Assembly: GCA_012961725.1 (NCBI GenBank)
Contig: DTYU01000050.1
Span: 1 to 13,169 of the forward strand
DNA from: Desulfotomaculum sp.
Lineage (GTDB): Bacteria; Bacillota; Desulfotomaculia; Desulfotomaculales; Ammonificaceae
Length of the DNA stretch: 13,169 nt
Reading direction: 5' to 3'
Shown: one piece after another, positions 6,791 through 13,126 of the stretch
How positions within the stretch are numbered: the first letter of the stretch is position 1
Layout: each line of letters begins with the position of its first letter
Made by a program: the position numbers and the translations under genes
Notes under the pieces: model-generated
Database searches by the model: none
The model's input: only the letters and a program-made list of their open reading frames with translations
What the model was told of the DNA's origin: nothing

Positions 6791-8326
6791 TCAGTGCCTG
6801 AAGTGCCTCATCCCCGTGAAGACCATCGCCATTTGGTGCTCGTCCGCCACCTTGATTGAATCCTGGTCCTTAAGCGACCCGCCCGGCTGGATGATCGCGG
6901 TAATTCCTGCCTTGGCCGCCTCGATTGCGGTGTCCGGAAAAGGGAAGAAGGCATCAGAAGCGAGGACGGCACCGCGGGCCTTTTCACCCGCTTGCCCCAG
7001 TGCGATCCGGGCCGACCCGACCCGGTTCATCTGCCCCGCGCCCACACCTAACACCCGCCTGTTCTTTGAGACCACGATGGCGTTTGACTTGACGTGCTTG
7101 ACCACCGTGAAGCAGAAGAGCAGCTCCTCGATCTCATCCGGTGTGGGCGCTCTTTTCGTCACCACCTTTAGCGCGTCCCTCACGGCCACCTTCCTGTCAA
7201 CCTCCTGGACGAGCAGGCCGCCGTTCACCTTGCGGAGGTCCAGCCAATCGGCGGTCCGCCCGTGCAAGGATCCGGTCTTGAGCAACCGCAAATCCTTCTT
7301 TTGAGTCAATACCTCCAAGGCGTCCGGCAAGAAGTCCGGTGCGATTATCGCCTCCAAGAAGATCTTCACCATCTCTTCCGCTGCCGCCTTGTCCACATCA
7401 CGGTTGACCGCCACGATCCCGCCAAAGGCCGAGACGGGGTCCGTCTCAAACGCCAGCCGGTACGCCTCGTCGACCGCCGCCGCCTGGGCCACGCCGCACG
7501 GGTTGTTATGTTTCACGATCACCACGGTGGGGGTGTCAAACTCCCGCACCAGCTCGAAGGCGGCGTTTATGTCCAGGATGTTGTTGTATGAAAGCTCTTT
7601 CCCCTGAAGCTTCTCGGCGTTGGCCACGCAAGGGCCCAGGGTCCGCAGGTCGCGGTAAAAGGCCGCCTTCTGGTGCGGGTTCTCCCCATAGCGTAAGCCG
7701 CCAACCAGGTCGAAGGCCAGCGTCATCTCCCGCGGAAACCGCTCCCCATCGGTCAAACTCCTGAGATACTCCGCAATCGCTGCGTCGTAATGCGCAGTAT
7801 GGGTAAAAGCCTCCTGTGCCAGGGCAAGCCGCAGCTCCGCGCCGGCATCACCGGCCTGCAAGGCTTCGAGAATCGCCGGGTAACGCTCCGGGTTTACCAC
7901 CACAATAACATACTGGTGGTTCTTGGCCGCCGCACGGATCATCGCGGGTCCGCCGATGTCGATATTTTCAACCGCCTCCGCCAGCGTGACCCCCTCACGG
8001 CTCACCGTCTGGCGGAACGGATAGAGGTTCACCGCCACCAAGTCGACGGGCGTTATCCCCTGCTGCTGGAGTTCCTTCAGGTGCTCCTCTGTCCGCAGGG
8101 CCAGTATCCCCCCGTGGATCTTGGGGTGAAGCGTTTTTACCCGGCCGCCCAAGATCTCCGGAAACCCGGTAACCTCCGAGACGTAAATCGCCTCGACGCC
8201 GGCGTTCTTGATGGTTTTGAACGTACCGCCGGTGGAAACTATCTCCCACCCGAGCTTCGCGAGCCCCTGGGCAAACTCGACCACGCCGGTCTTGTCCGAG
8301 ACACTGATCAGTGCCCTCCTTTTCAA
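6791..8326 (-). CDS. purH: Bifunctional AICAR formyltransferase / IMP cyclohydrolase PurH
   Basis: PurH performs the last two steps to IMP: formylation of AICAR with 10-formyl-THF, then ring closure. The 511-residue protein has an N-terminal MGS-like cyclohydrolase domain (ALISVSDKTG, then STGGT and GRVKTLHPKIHGG up to about 75) and a C-terminal AICARFT domain (LRYGENPHQKAAFY near 211, catalytic Lys272-His273 in VKHNNPCG, VKSNAIV near 412, ending DEHQMAMVFTGMRHFRH). The start is TTG at 8326, eight bases after AAGGAGG. The open frame reaches TTG 8365, but those 13 codons are repeat DNA and the ribosome binding site. AICAR released by HisH/HisF, encoded in the same cluster, is a substrate of this enzyme. 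purN, often just upstream in Firmicutes, is missing. Confidence 0.98.
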   Translation of the reverse strand: MKRRALISVSDKTGVVEFAQGLAKLGWEIVSTGGTFKTIKNAGVEAIYVSEVTGFPEILGGRVKTLHPKIHGGILALRTEEHLKELQQQGITPVDLVAVNLYPFRQTVSREGVTLAEAVENIDIGGPAMIRAAAKNHQYVIVVVNPERYPAILEALQAGDAGAELRLALAQEAFTHTAHYDAAIAEYLRSLTDGERFPREMTLAFDLVGGLRYGENPHQKAAFYRDLRTLGPCVANAEKLQGKELSYNNILDINAAFELVREFDTPTVVIVKHNNPCGVAQAAAVDEAYRLAFETDPVSAFGGIVAVNRDVDKAAAEEMVKIFLEAIIAPDFLPDALEVLTQKKDLRLLKTGSLHGRTADWLDLRKVNGGLLVQEVDRKVAVRDALKVVTKRAPTPDEIEELLFCFTVVKHVKSNAIVVSKNRRVLGVGAGQMNRVGSARIALGQAGEKARGAVLASDAFFPFPDTAIEAAKAGITAIIQPGGSLKDQDSIKVADEHQMAMVFTGMRHFRH

Positions 8327-8334
8327 CCCACTCG

Positions 8335-8341
8335 CCTCCTT
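8335..8341 (-). promoter_or_regulatory. Ribosome binding site deciding the purH TTG start
   Basis: AAGGAGG on the minus strand is followed by an eight-base spacer and TTG at 8326. This fixes the purH start inside the longer open frame, so the upstream repeat is untranslated. Confidence 0.8.
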
Positions 8342-8343
8342 AT

Positions 8344-8378
8344 CAGTTCGAAGTTCAAGGTTCAAAGTTCAAGGTTAT
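8344..8378 (+). repeat. Heptanucleotide repeat array upstream of purH
   Basis: Read on the plus strand, five 7-bp units in phase: CAGTTCG, then AAGTTCA and AGGTTCA, AAGTTCA again and AGGTTAT. They fit the RRNNTCA pattern of the other arrays but in the opposite orientation to those near purD, hisD and hisH, and with a GTT core instead of AGT/ATT. The array ends next to the purH ribosome binding site. Confidence 0.75.
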
Positions 8379-8383
8379 TAAAA

Positions 8384-8405
8384 GCCTGACGAGGCCGTCT
8401 CCGGC
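8384..8405 (-). other. Two short, mutually exclusive hairpins in the purM-purH gap
   Basis: On the minus strand GCCG-GAGA-CGGC (8394-8405), a 4-bp stem with a GNRA tetraloop, shares two bases with GCCT-CGTC-AGGC (8384-8395), a 4-bp stem followed by TTTTAAT. The second looks like a very weak terminator or attenuator hairpin between purM and purH. Stems this short may be chance. Confidence 0.25.
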
Positions 8406-8423
8406 AAGCACTGCCCCCGCCAA

Positions 8424-9518
8424 TCAAGCAAATTCGGGGAGCCGCTGGTAAACCACCCCTTCTATACCGCTTTCAATCCAACCGATCAGGTAAGCCTTTT
8501 CACCCTCCGCCCCGAGCGCCTCCAGAAGGGCTGCTGCTGTCGCTGACGGCACAATGAGGACGTAACCGATGCCCATGTTAAAGGTCCGGAACATCTCTGC
8601 CTCCGCCACCCCGCCGTGCTCCTGGATGAGCCGAAAGACCTGGGGTACCGGCCACCGTCCAGGCTCGAGCACCGCTCCCAATCCCCGCGGCAGCACCCGG
8701 ACTATGTTTTCCGTCAGGCCTCCGCCGGTGATGTGCGCCATCCCCCGTATCTCAAACCGCGCCAAGAGCGCCAGTACCGTTTTGACATAGATCCGGGTGG
8801 GTTCCAACAGCTCCTCCCCCACCGTCCGTCCAAGGGACGGCTCGAAGGTGTCGACCGTCGCCCCCATAACCTCAAAAAAGACCTTCCGCGCGAGGCTGAA
8901 CCCGTTGGAATGCAGACCGGAGGAAGGAAGGCCGATTACGGCGTCCCCGGGCGCGATCTTCCGCCCGTCTACAATCCGGCTCCGTTCGACAACCCCCACG
9001 GCAAAGCCGGCAATATCATACTCGTCCGGCTCGTAAAAACCGGGCATCTCCGCCGTCTCCCCGCCGATGAGCGCGCATCCCGCCAGTTCGCACCCCCGGG
9101 CAACCCCGCCGACGATGGTCGCCACCCGCTCGGGGTTAAGCCTCCCTACCGCCAAGTAGTCCAAAAAGAAAAGCGGCTCCGTCCCCGAAGTCAGGATATC
9201 GTTTACACACATCGCCACGGCGTCTATTCCGACCGAATCGTGCTTACCGCACATGAAGGCCACCCGCAGTTTCGTACCGACCCCGTCCGTACCGGCGACC
9301 AGCACCGGCTCCCGGTACCCGGCCGGCAGGGCGCACAACCCCCCAAAACCGCCTATATCCGTCAGCACTTCCGGGCGATAGGTGCGGCGGATGATCTCTT
9401 TCATGAGGGAAACCGCCCTGTTCGCGGCATCGATATCCACACCGGCCCGGGCATAGTTCAGGCTCTGTCCTTTAAAAAGGCCGCCCGTCCCCTTTTTTTG
9501 CCCGGTGCCCATTTTCAA
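8424..9518 (-). CDS. purM: Phosphoribosylformylglycinamidine cyclo-ligase (AIR synthetase) PurM
   Basis: PurM closes the imidazole ring of FGAM with ATP to give AIR, the PurE substrate. The 364-residue protein carries family landmarks: TDGVGTKLRVAF (about 75-86), GIDAVAMCVNDILTSGTEPLFFLDY, GGETAEMPGFY (about 153-163), GLHSNGFSLAR and the late THITGGGL-type segment HITGGGLTENIVRVLP. It is slightly long because of a lysine/glycine-rich N-terminal tail of about 15 residues before the usual NYARAGVDI. The start is TTG 9518: GGAGG (9526-9530) is seven bases upstream and TTGA overlaps the purF stop by 4 bp, a coupling arrangement. ATG 9512, two codons later, is the alternative. Confidence 0.97.
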   Translation of the reverse strand: MKMGTGQKKGTGGLFKGQSLNYARAGVDIDAANRAVSLMKEIIRRTYRPEVLTDIGGFGGLCALPAGYREPVLVAGTDGVGTKLRVAFMCGKHDSVGIDAVAMCVNDILTSGTEPLFFLDYLAVGRLNPERVATIVGGVARGCELAGCALIGGETAEMPGFYEPDEYDIAGFAVGVVERSRIVDGRKIAPGDAVIGLPSSGLHSNGFSLARKVFFEVMGATVDTFEPSLGRTVGEELLEPTRIYVKTVLALLARFEIRGMAHITGGGLTENIVRVLPRGLGAVLEPGRWPVPQVFRLIQEHGGVAEAEMFRTFNMGIGYVLIVPSATAAALLEALGAEGEKAYLIGWIESGIEGVVYQRLPEFA

Positions 9519-10942
9519 CCTACCACCTCCAGGGCGCGGGGCCTGCCGAGCCCAAATTTTCCTACCCCCGTGTCTTTCACCGGCACCGGGTAATTCCCCG
9601 TGAAACAGGCAACACAGAGATCCTGCGCCTTCTCCCCGAAGACCCGCAGCAGCCCCTCGATGCTCAGATAATGCAGCCCGTCAGCCCCCATATACTGGCA
9701 GATCTCCGGCACGCTCTTCTGAGCCGCAATAAGCTCCTTATCGTTCGTGGTATCGATGCCGTAATAGCAGGAGCGTACAATCGGCGGCGAACTGAGACAG
9801 TAGTAAACCTTCCGCGCCCCAGCGTCCCGCAGCATTCTTACTATTTTGCAGCTCGTGGTTCCCCGCACCACCGAGTCGTCAACCAGCACCACCCTCTTCC
9901 CGGCCACGGCCTCGCGCACGGGGTTGAGCTTCAACCGAACTCCTGCATCCCGCAGCCGCTGCGAAGGCTGGATGAAAGTCCGGCCGACATACCGGTTTTT
10001 CATCAGCCCCTCTTCAAAACGCAGACCAGACGCTTCGGCAAAGCCCCTGGCCGCAGCTATACCGGAGTCGGGCACCGGCACCACGATATCGGCCGCCGGA
10101 CAATACTCCCGGGCAAGCTGCCGCCCCATCTCCCGGCGCACCCGGCCGACGTTGAACCCGTCGAGAGTACTGTCCGGTCTGGCAAAGTAAATGTACTCGA
10201 AAACGCAATGTGCCCGGTGCTCCACAGTCACCACGGAATGCGTTCGCAGTCCTTCAGGGGAAACCTCCAAGATTTCACCAGGGGCCACGTCCCGGATAAA
10301 CTTTGCGCCCACCGCGTCGAGGGCACAGGACTCCGAGGCCACAACCCAACCCGAGGTCAGCCGCCCTACACACAAAGGCCGGAAGCCATAAGGGTCACGC
10401 ACCGCATAAATCCTATCCTCTGTAAGCAAAACCACCGCATAGGCGCCTTCCGCCTTTGCCATGCACTGCCGGATGGCTCCCGGCAGGTTGTGCTCGCCGT
10501 TCAGCCGTGCGATAAGGTTGATAAGCACCTCGCTGTCCGTTGTGCTCTGGAATACTGCGCCGGAACTCAGCAGTTCCCGGCGGAGCGAATAACCGTTGGA
10601 AAGGTTGCCGTTGTGCGCAAGCCCCAGCATCCCCTCGCCGCAGTAGAAAACGAGCGGCTGCGCGTTCACCGGATGGCTTGCACCGGTGGTGGAGTACCGT
10701 ACGTGCCCGATTGCAAGGTATCCCGTAAGTTCTGTCAGGCGCTCCTCCGAAAAGACCTCCGCCACCAGCCCCATCTCTCTGTGAAGCACAATCTGCCGGC
10801 CGTCCGCCGCGGCAATCCCGGCACTTTCCTGGCCGCGGTGCTGCAGCGCATAGAGGCCGTAATAGGCAAGACGTGCCACATCCGCTCCCGGTGCGCAGAC
10901 ACCGAAGATGCCGCAAGCCTCACGGGGCTTATCCGTATGCAT
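9515..10942 (-). CDS. purF: Amidophosphoribosyltransferase PurF, propeptide and [4Fe-4S] type
   Basis: PurF makes phosphoribosylamine from PRPP and glutamine, the committed purine step. The 475-residue product starts with a nine-residue propeptide (MHTDKPREA) before the Ntn nucleophile Cys10 in ACGIFGV. The glutaminase domain includes LQHRGQESAG (33-42), HVRYSTTG (80-87), AHNGNLSN (109-116) and STTDSEV. The C-terminal type I phosphoribosyltransferase domain has VVLVDDSVVRGTTS (351-364). Cys246, Cys392, Cys443 and Cys446 match the four Fe-S ligands of the Bacillus subtilis enzyme, so autoprocessing and an oxygen-labile cluster are expected. The ATG start has GGAGAGG six bases upstream. It is coupled to purM by a 4-bp overlap. 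Confidence 0.98.
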   Translation of the reverse strand: MHTDKPREACGIFGVCAPGADVARLAYYGLYALQHRGQESAGIAAADGRQIVLHREMGLVAEVFSEERLTELTGYLAIGHVRYSTTGASHPVNAQPLVFYCGEGMLGLAHNGNLSNGYSLRRELLSSGAVFQSTTDSEVLINLIARLNGEHNLPGAIRQCMAKAEGAYAVVLLTEDRIYAVRDPYGFRPLCVGRLTSGWVVASESCALDAVGAKFIRDVAPGEILEVSPEGLRTHSVVTVEHRAHCVFEYIYFARPDSTLDGFNVGRVRREMGRQLAREYCPAADIVVPVPDSGIAAARGFAEASGLRFEEGLMKNRYVGRTFIQPSQRLRDAGVRLKLNPVREAVAGKRVVLVDDSVVRGTTSCKIVRMLRDAGARKVYYCLSSPPIVRSCYYGIDTTNDKELIAAQKSVPEICQYMGADGLHYLSIEGLLRVFGEKAQDLCVACFTGNYPVPVKDTGVGKFGLGRPRALEVVG

Positions 10943-10964
10943 CGTTTTCCTCTCCAGAAAGCAT

Positions 10965-11030
10965 CTACCACGCCTTTGCGCAGGCTTCGGTTACACCGCT
11001 ACGGTCGCGCCGGAAACGGTCCCTATCCAT
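10965..11030 (-). CDS. Doubtful 21-codon ORF between purB and purF
   Basis: ATG at 11030 follows GGTGA by four bases and opens a 21-codon frame ending in TAG at 10965, 22 bp before the purF start. The peptide begins MDRDRFRRDRSG and is rich in arginine and aspartate early on. I recognise no family. It could be a leader peptide or chance; the surrounding 109-bp gap holds nothing else I can support and lacks a clear heptad array. Confidence 0.15.
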   Translation of the reverse strand: MDRDRFRRDRSGVTEACAKAW

Positions 11031-11051
11031 CTTTTCACCAGTCTCCACATC

Positions 11052-12353
11052 TCAGAATTTTTGCAGTCCAAAACGGCGGTATACCTCATCAACATACTGC
11101 AGGAAATAGCCGTAGTCAAAGATACCGTCTAATTCCTGCGCCGGAAGCACCTTCGTAACCTGCGGGTCCGCCCCGAGGAGTTCCTTGAGCGGCCTCTCGG
11201 TTTGCCAGGACTCCATCGCGTTCCGCTGTACCAGCAGGTAGGCATCCTCCCTGCTCAATCCCTTTTCGACCAAAGCCAAGAGTACCCGCTGGGAGAACAC
11301 GAGCCCCTTGGCGCGTTCGAGGTTCCGCCGCATGTTTTCCGGATAAACGTTCAGCCCTTCTAAGAGTTCGGTGAGCTTGAAAAGCATGTAATCGAGAAGG
11401 ATCGTGCTGTCAGGAATTATCACACGTTCAACCGAAGAGTGGGAGATGTCACGCTCGTGCCATAGGGCCACGTTTTCCATCGCCGCAATGGCGTTACCCC
11501 GGAGGATGCGGGCCAGACCGCTCAGACGCTCCGCGATGATGGGATTGCGCTTGTGGGGCATCGCCGAAGACCCTTTCTGACCGGGCCTGAACGGCTCCTC
11601 GACCTCCCGGATCTCCGTCCGCTGCAGCCCTCGGATCTCAATGGCAAACTTCTCTATTGAGCAGCCGGTGATGGCGACTGTAGTGAGATATTCAGCGTGT
11701 CGGTCGCGCTGCAGCACCTGCGTGGAAACCCGTGCGGGCCTCAGCCCCAACCGCGCGCACGTCAGTGCCTCCACCCGCGGATCGAGGTTGGCGTACGTCC
11801 CGACCGCGCCGGAGATCTTCCCCACACTCACCCGTTCGACGGCCCGCCCGAGGCGCTCGATATTCCGTTCAGTCTCCGCCGTCCACAGAAGCATCTTCAG
11901 TCCGAAGGTGGTCGGTTCGGCGTGGATTCCGTGCGTCCGGCCGATCATCAGGGTTTCCCGGTGCTCTAAGGCCAGTCTCACGAGCACTTCCCGGAGCCGT
12001 TCCAGGCGTTCTAAGAGCTTCTCCCCCGCCTCCTTCATCAGAAGGCTTAAAGCGGTATCCACTACATCCGAGGAGGTCATGCCGAGGTGGATGAACCGGG
12101 CCGCCTCACCCACGTTCTCCTCAACGCAGGTCAAAAAGGCGATAACATCGTGGCGTGTGACCCGCTCGATCTCCTTGATGCGCTGGACATCGAAATCGGC
12201 TTTCGCTTTTATCTCCAGTAAGGCCTCCCGGGGGATAACGCCCAATTCCGCCCACGCCTCGCAGGCGGCAATCTCGACTTCGAGCCACTTACGGAAGCGG
12301 TTCTCCTCTGACCAGACCTGTCCCATCTCCGGTAACGTATAGCGCGAAATCAC
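11052..12353 (-). CDS. purB: Adenylosuccinate lyase PurB
   Basis: PurB removes fumarate from SAICAR (giving AICAR) and from adenylosuccinate (giving AMP), so it acts in both IMP and AMP synthesis. The 433-residue protein belongs to the fumarase/aspartase superfamily. Active-site elements are in the expected places: His68 in TRHDVIAF, TSSDVVDT (93-100), His141 in GRTHGIHAEPTTFG, and the signature GSSAMPHKRNPI with Ser262/263 and Lys268 on the mobile loop. Length is typical. The start is GTG 12353 with a GGGGGAT sequence about seven bases upstream. It lies 182 bp after purE across a repeat-rich gap and 109 bp before purF. purC, often found nearby, is absent. Confidence 0.98.
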   Translation of the reverse strand: MISRYTLPEMGQVWSEENRFRKWLEVEIAACEAWAELGVIPREALLEIKAKADFDVQRIKEIERVTRHDVIAFLTCVEENVGEAARFIHLGMTSSDVVDTALSLLMKEAGEKLLERLERLREVLVRLALEHRETLMIGRTHGIHAEPTTFGLKMLLWTAETERNIERLGRAVERVSVGKISGAVGTYANLDPRVEALTCARLGLRPARVSTQVLQRDRHAEYLTTVAITGCSIEKFAIEIRGLQRTEIREVEEPFRPGQKGSSAMPHKRNPIIAERLSGLARILRGNAIAAMENVALWHERDISHSSVERVIIPDSTILLDYMLFKLTELLEGLNVYPENMRRNLERAKGLVFSQRVLLALVEKGLSREDAYLLVQRNAMESWQTERPLKELLGADPQVTKVLPAQELDGIFDYGYFLQYVDEVYRRFGLQKF

Positions 12354-12378
12354 AACAGTATCCCCCGGCGAAAGTCAA

Positions 12379-12447
12379 ACTGTCAGAATTCAGGACTCAG
12401 AACATAAATTTGGAAATCAGGAGTTAGAATTCAGAATTTAGTTTGCA
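12379..12447 (+). repeat. Heptanucleotide repeat array, plus orientation, in the purE-purB gap
   Basis: Nine recognisable units read on the plus strand, including GAATTCA (12386 and 12427), GGACTCA, GAAATCA, GGAGTTA and GAATTTA, all close to RRNNTCA. One slip to a 6-base interval occurs near 12407-12412; otherwise spacing is exactly seven. It is the longest array in the window and is oriented opposite to the array at the other side of the same gap. Confidence 0.8.
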
Positions 12448-12448
12448 C

Positions 12449-12470
12449 GAACTCGGCCTAGCGCGAATTC
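12449..12470 (-). other. Hairpin between two opposed repeat arrays (purE-purB gap)
   Basis: In the minus-strand transcript GAAUUCG and CGAGUUC can form a 7-bp stem with one G-U pair around an 8-base loop. It lies between the plus-oriented array (12379-12447) and the minus-oriented array (12487-12535). No U-run follows, so it is not a standard terminator. Confidence 0.4.
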
Positions 12471-12486
12471 CTTCTCTATACTCTCA

Positions 12487-12535
12487 TGTCTTCCATCTTC
12501 TGTCTCCTGGCTCCCAAATGCTGGAACCTGACCTG
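12487..12535 (-). repeat. Heptanucleotide repeat array, minus orientation, directly after purE
   Basis: Seven units in 7-bp register immediately after the purE stop. On the minus strand they include CAGGTCA, GGTTCCA, GGAGCCA, GGAGACA and GAAGACA, with two degenerate units. This is the opposite orientation to the neighbouring array at 12379-12447, so the two arms are partly complementary (for example GGAGTTAGAA at 12420-12429 against TTCTGTCTCC at 12498-12507, 8 of 10 pairs). Confidence 0.65.
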
Positions 12536-13051
12536 TTAAACCTGCTCCTTAGACTTGAGATACTCCTCTACGCCGGCGGCCTTCAAGCGCCCGGCCTTGG
12601 CAGCGACCTCCCGGCCCAGCGCATCCTTGTAAGCCGCCACCTTTTCCTGTACCGCAGGGTCGCCGGCACCGATGATCTGGGCCGCCAAGACGCCGGCATT
12701 AAAGGCCCCGTTTACGGCAACGGTGGCCACCGGTACGCCTTTGGGCATCTGGGCAATAGAAAGAAGCGCGTCCAGGCCGCCGAGCGTGCCTGCAGCAATA
12801 GGCACACCAATGACCGGCAAAGGGGTCAGCGCCGCGATTACCCCGGGGAGGTGCGCCGCGGCGCCCGCGGCGGCGATAACCACCTTCAACCCCCGTTGGA
12901 CGGCGGTGCGGCCGTACTCGTGAACCCGCTCCGGCACCCGGTGAGCGGAAGCGATCTCCAACTCGTGGGGAATGCCAAAATGCGTGAGCGCCTCAACCGC
13001 ACCCCGGATCACCGGCAGGTCGGAGTCACTGCCGACAACAATACCCACCAC
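12536..13051 (-). CDS. purE: N5-carboxyaminoimidazole ribonucleotide mutase PurE (class I type)
   Basis: PurE yields CAIR, by class I chemistry from N5-CAIR (the PurK product). The 171-residue protein has GSDSDLPV (7-14), SAHRVPERV around His37, AAGAAAHLPGVIA and SIAQMPKGVPVATVAVNGAFNAG, which match class I PurE and not the class II AIR carboxylases. A valine replaces the usual threonine in SAHRTP. The start is GTG 13051, with GAGGAAGG about ten bases upstream and an in-frame TAA two codons before, so no longer start is possible. It is the first gene of the visible cluster. No purK follows. I see no purine riboswitch or clear promoter in the 118 bp upstream. Confidence 0.97.
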   Translation of the reverse strand: MVGIVVGSDSDLPVIRGAVEALTHFGIPHELEIASAHRVPERVHEYGRTAVQRGLKVVIAAAGAAAHLPGVIAALTPLPVIGVPIAAGTLGGLDALLSIAQMPKGVPVATVAVNGAFNAGVLAAQIIGAGDPAVQEKVAAYKDALGREVAAKAGRLKAAGVEEYLKSKEQV

Positions 13052-13083
13052 GGCTTAAACACCTTCCTCGAAAACAAATCAAC

Positions 13084-13099
13084 CGCCAAGACGCCAAGA
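13084..13099. repeat. Tandem 8-bp direct repeat upstream of purE
   Basis: CGCCAAGA occurs twice back to back at 13084-13091 and 13092-13099. Such AC-CGCCAAGA-type runs are common dispersed intergenic repeats in various bacteria as I remember; that part is unverified. Confidence 0.55.
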
Positions 13100-13104
13100 G
13101 TCTA

Positions 13105-13126
13105 TGAAATTACAGTGAAATTACAG
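13105..13126. repeat. Tandem 11-bp direct repeat upstream of purE, possible edge of a repeat or transposon
   Basis: TGAAATTACAG is present as two perfect adjacent copies. It is followed by GGGACACCATACTAAATT, which resembles the boundary sequences I remember near REP-associated Y1 (IS200-like) transposases. No transposase is in the window. The AT-rich composition from here to the right end differs from the genes. Confidence 0.5.

Noticed and set aside
8366..8423. Remnant of purN between purM and purH
   Set aside because: The 58-bp gap can be translated in part but shows no PurN-like residues that I recognise.
8616..9593. 325-codon plus-strand open frame opposite purM
   Set aside because: Antisense shadow of purM; proline/arginine-rich low-complexity composition and no domain.
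9671..11158. 495-codon plus-strand open frame opposite purF
   Set aside because: It is antisense to a perfectly conserved PurF, spans the purF-purB gap, has no recognisable motif, and is the kind of long shadow frame expected in GC-rich DNA.
2295..12535. CRISPR array as explanation of the repeats
   Set aside because: Units are 7 bp, degenerate, without spacers, and scattered over separate gaps.
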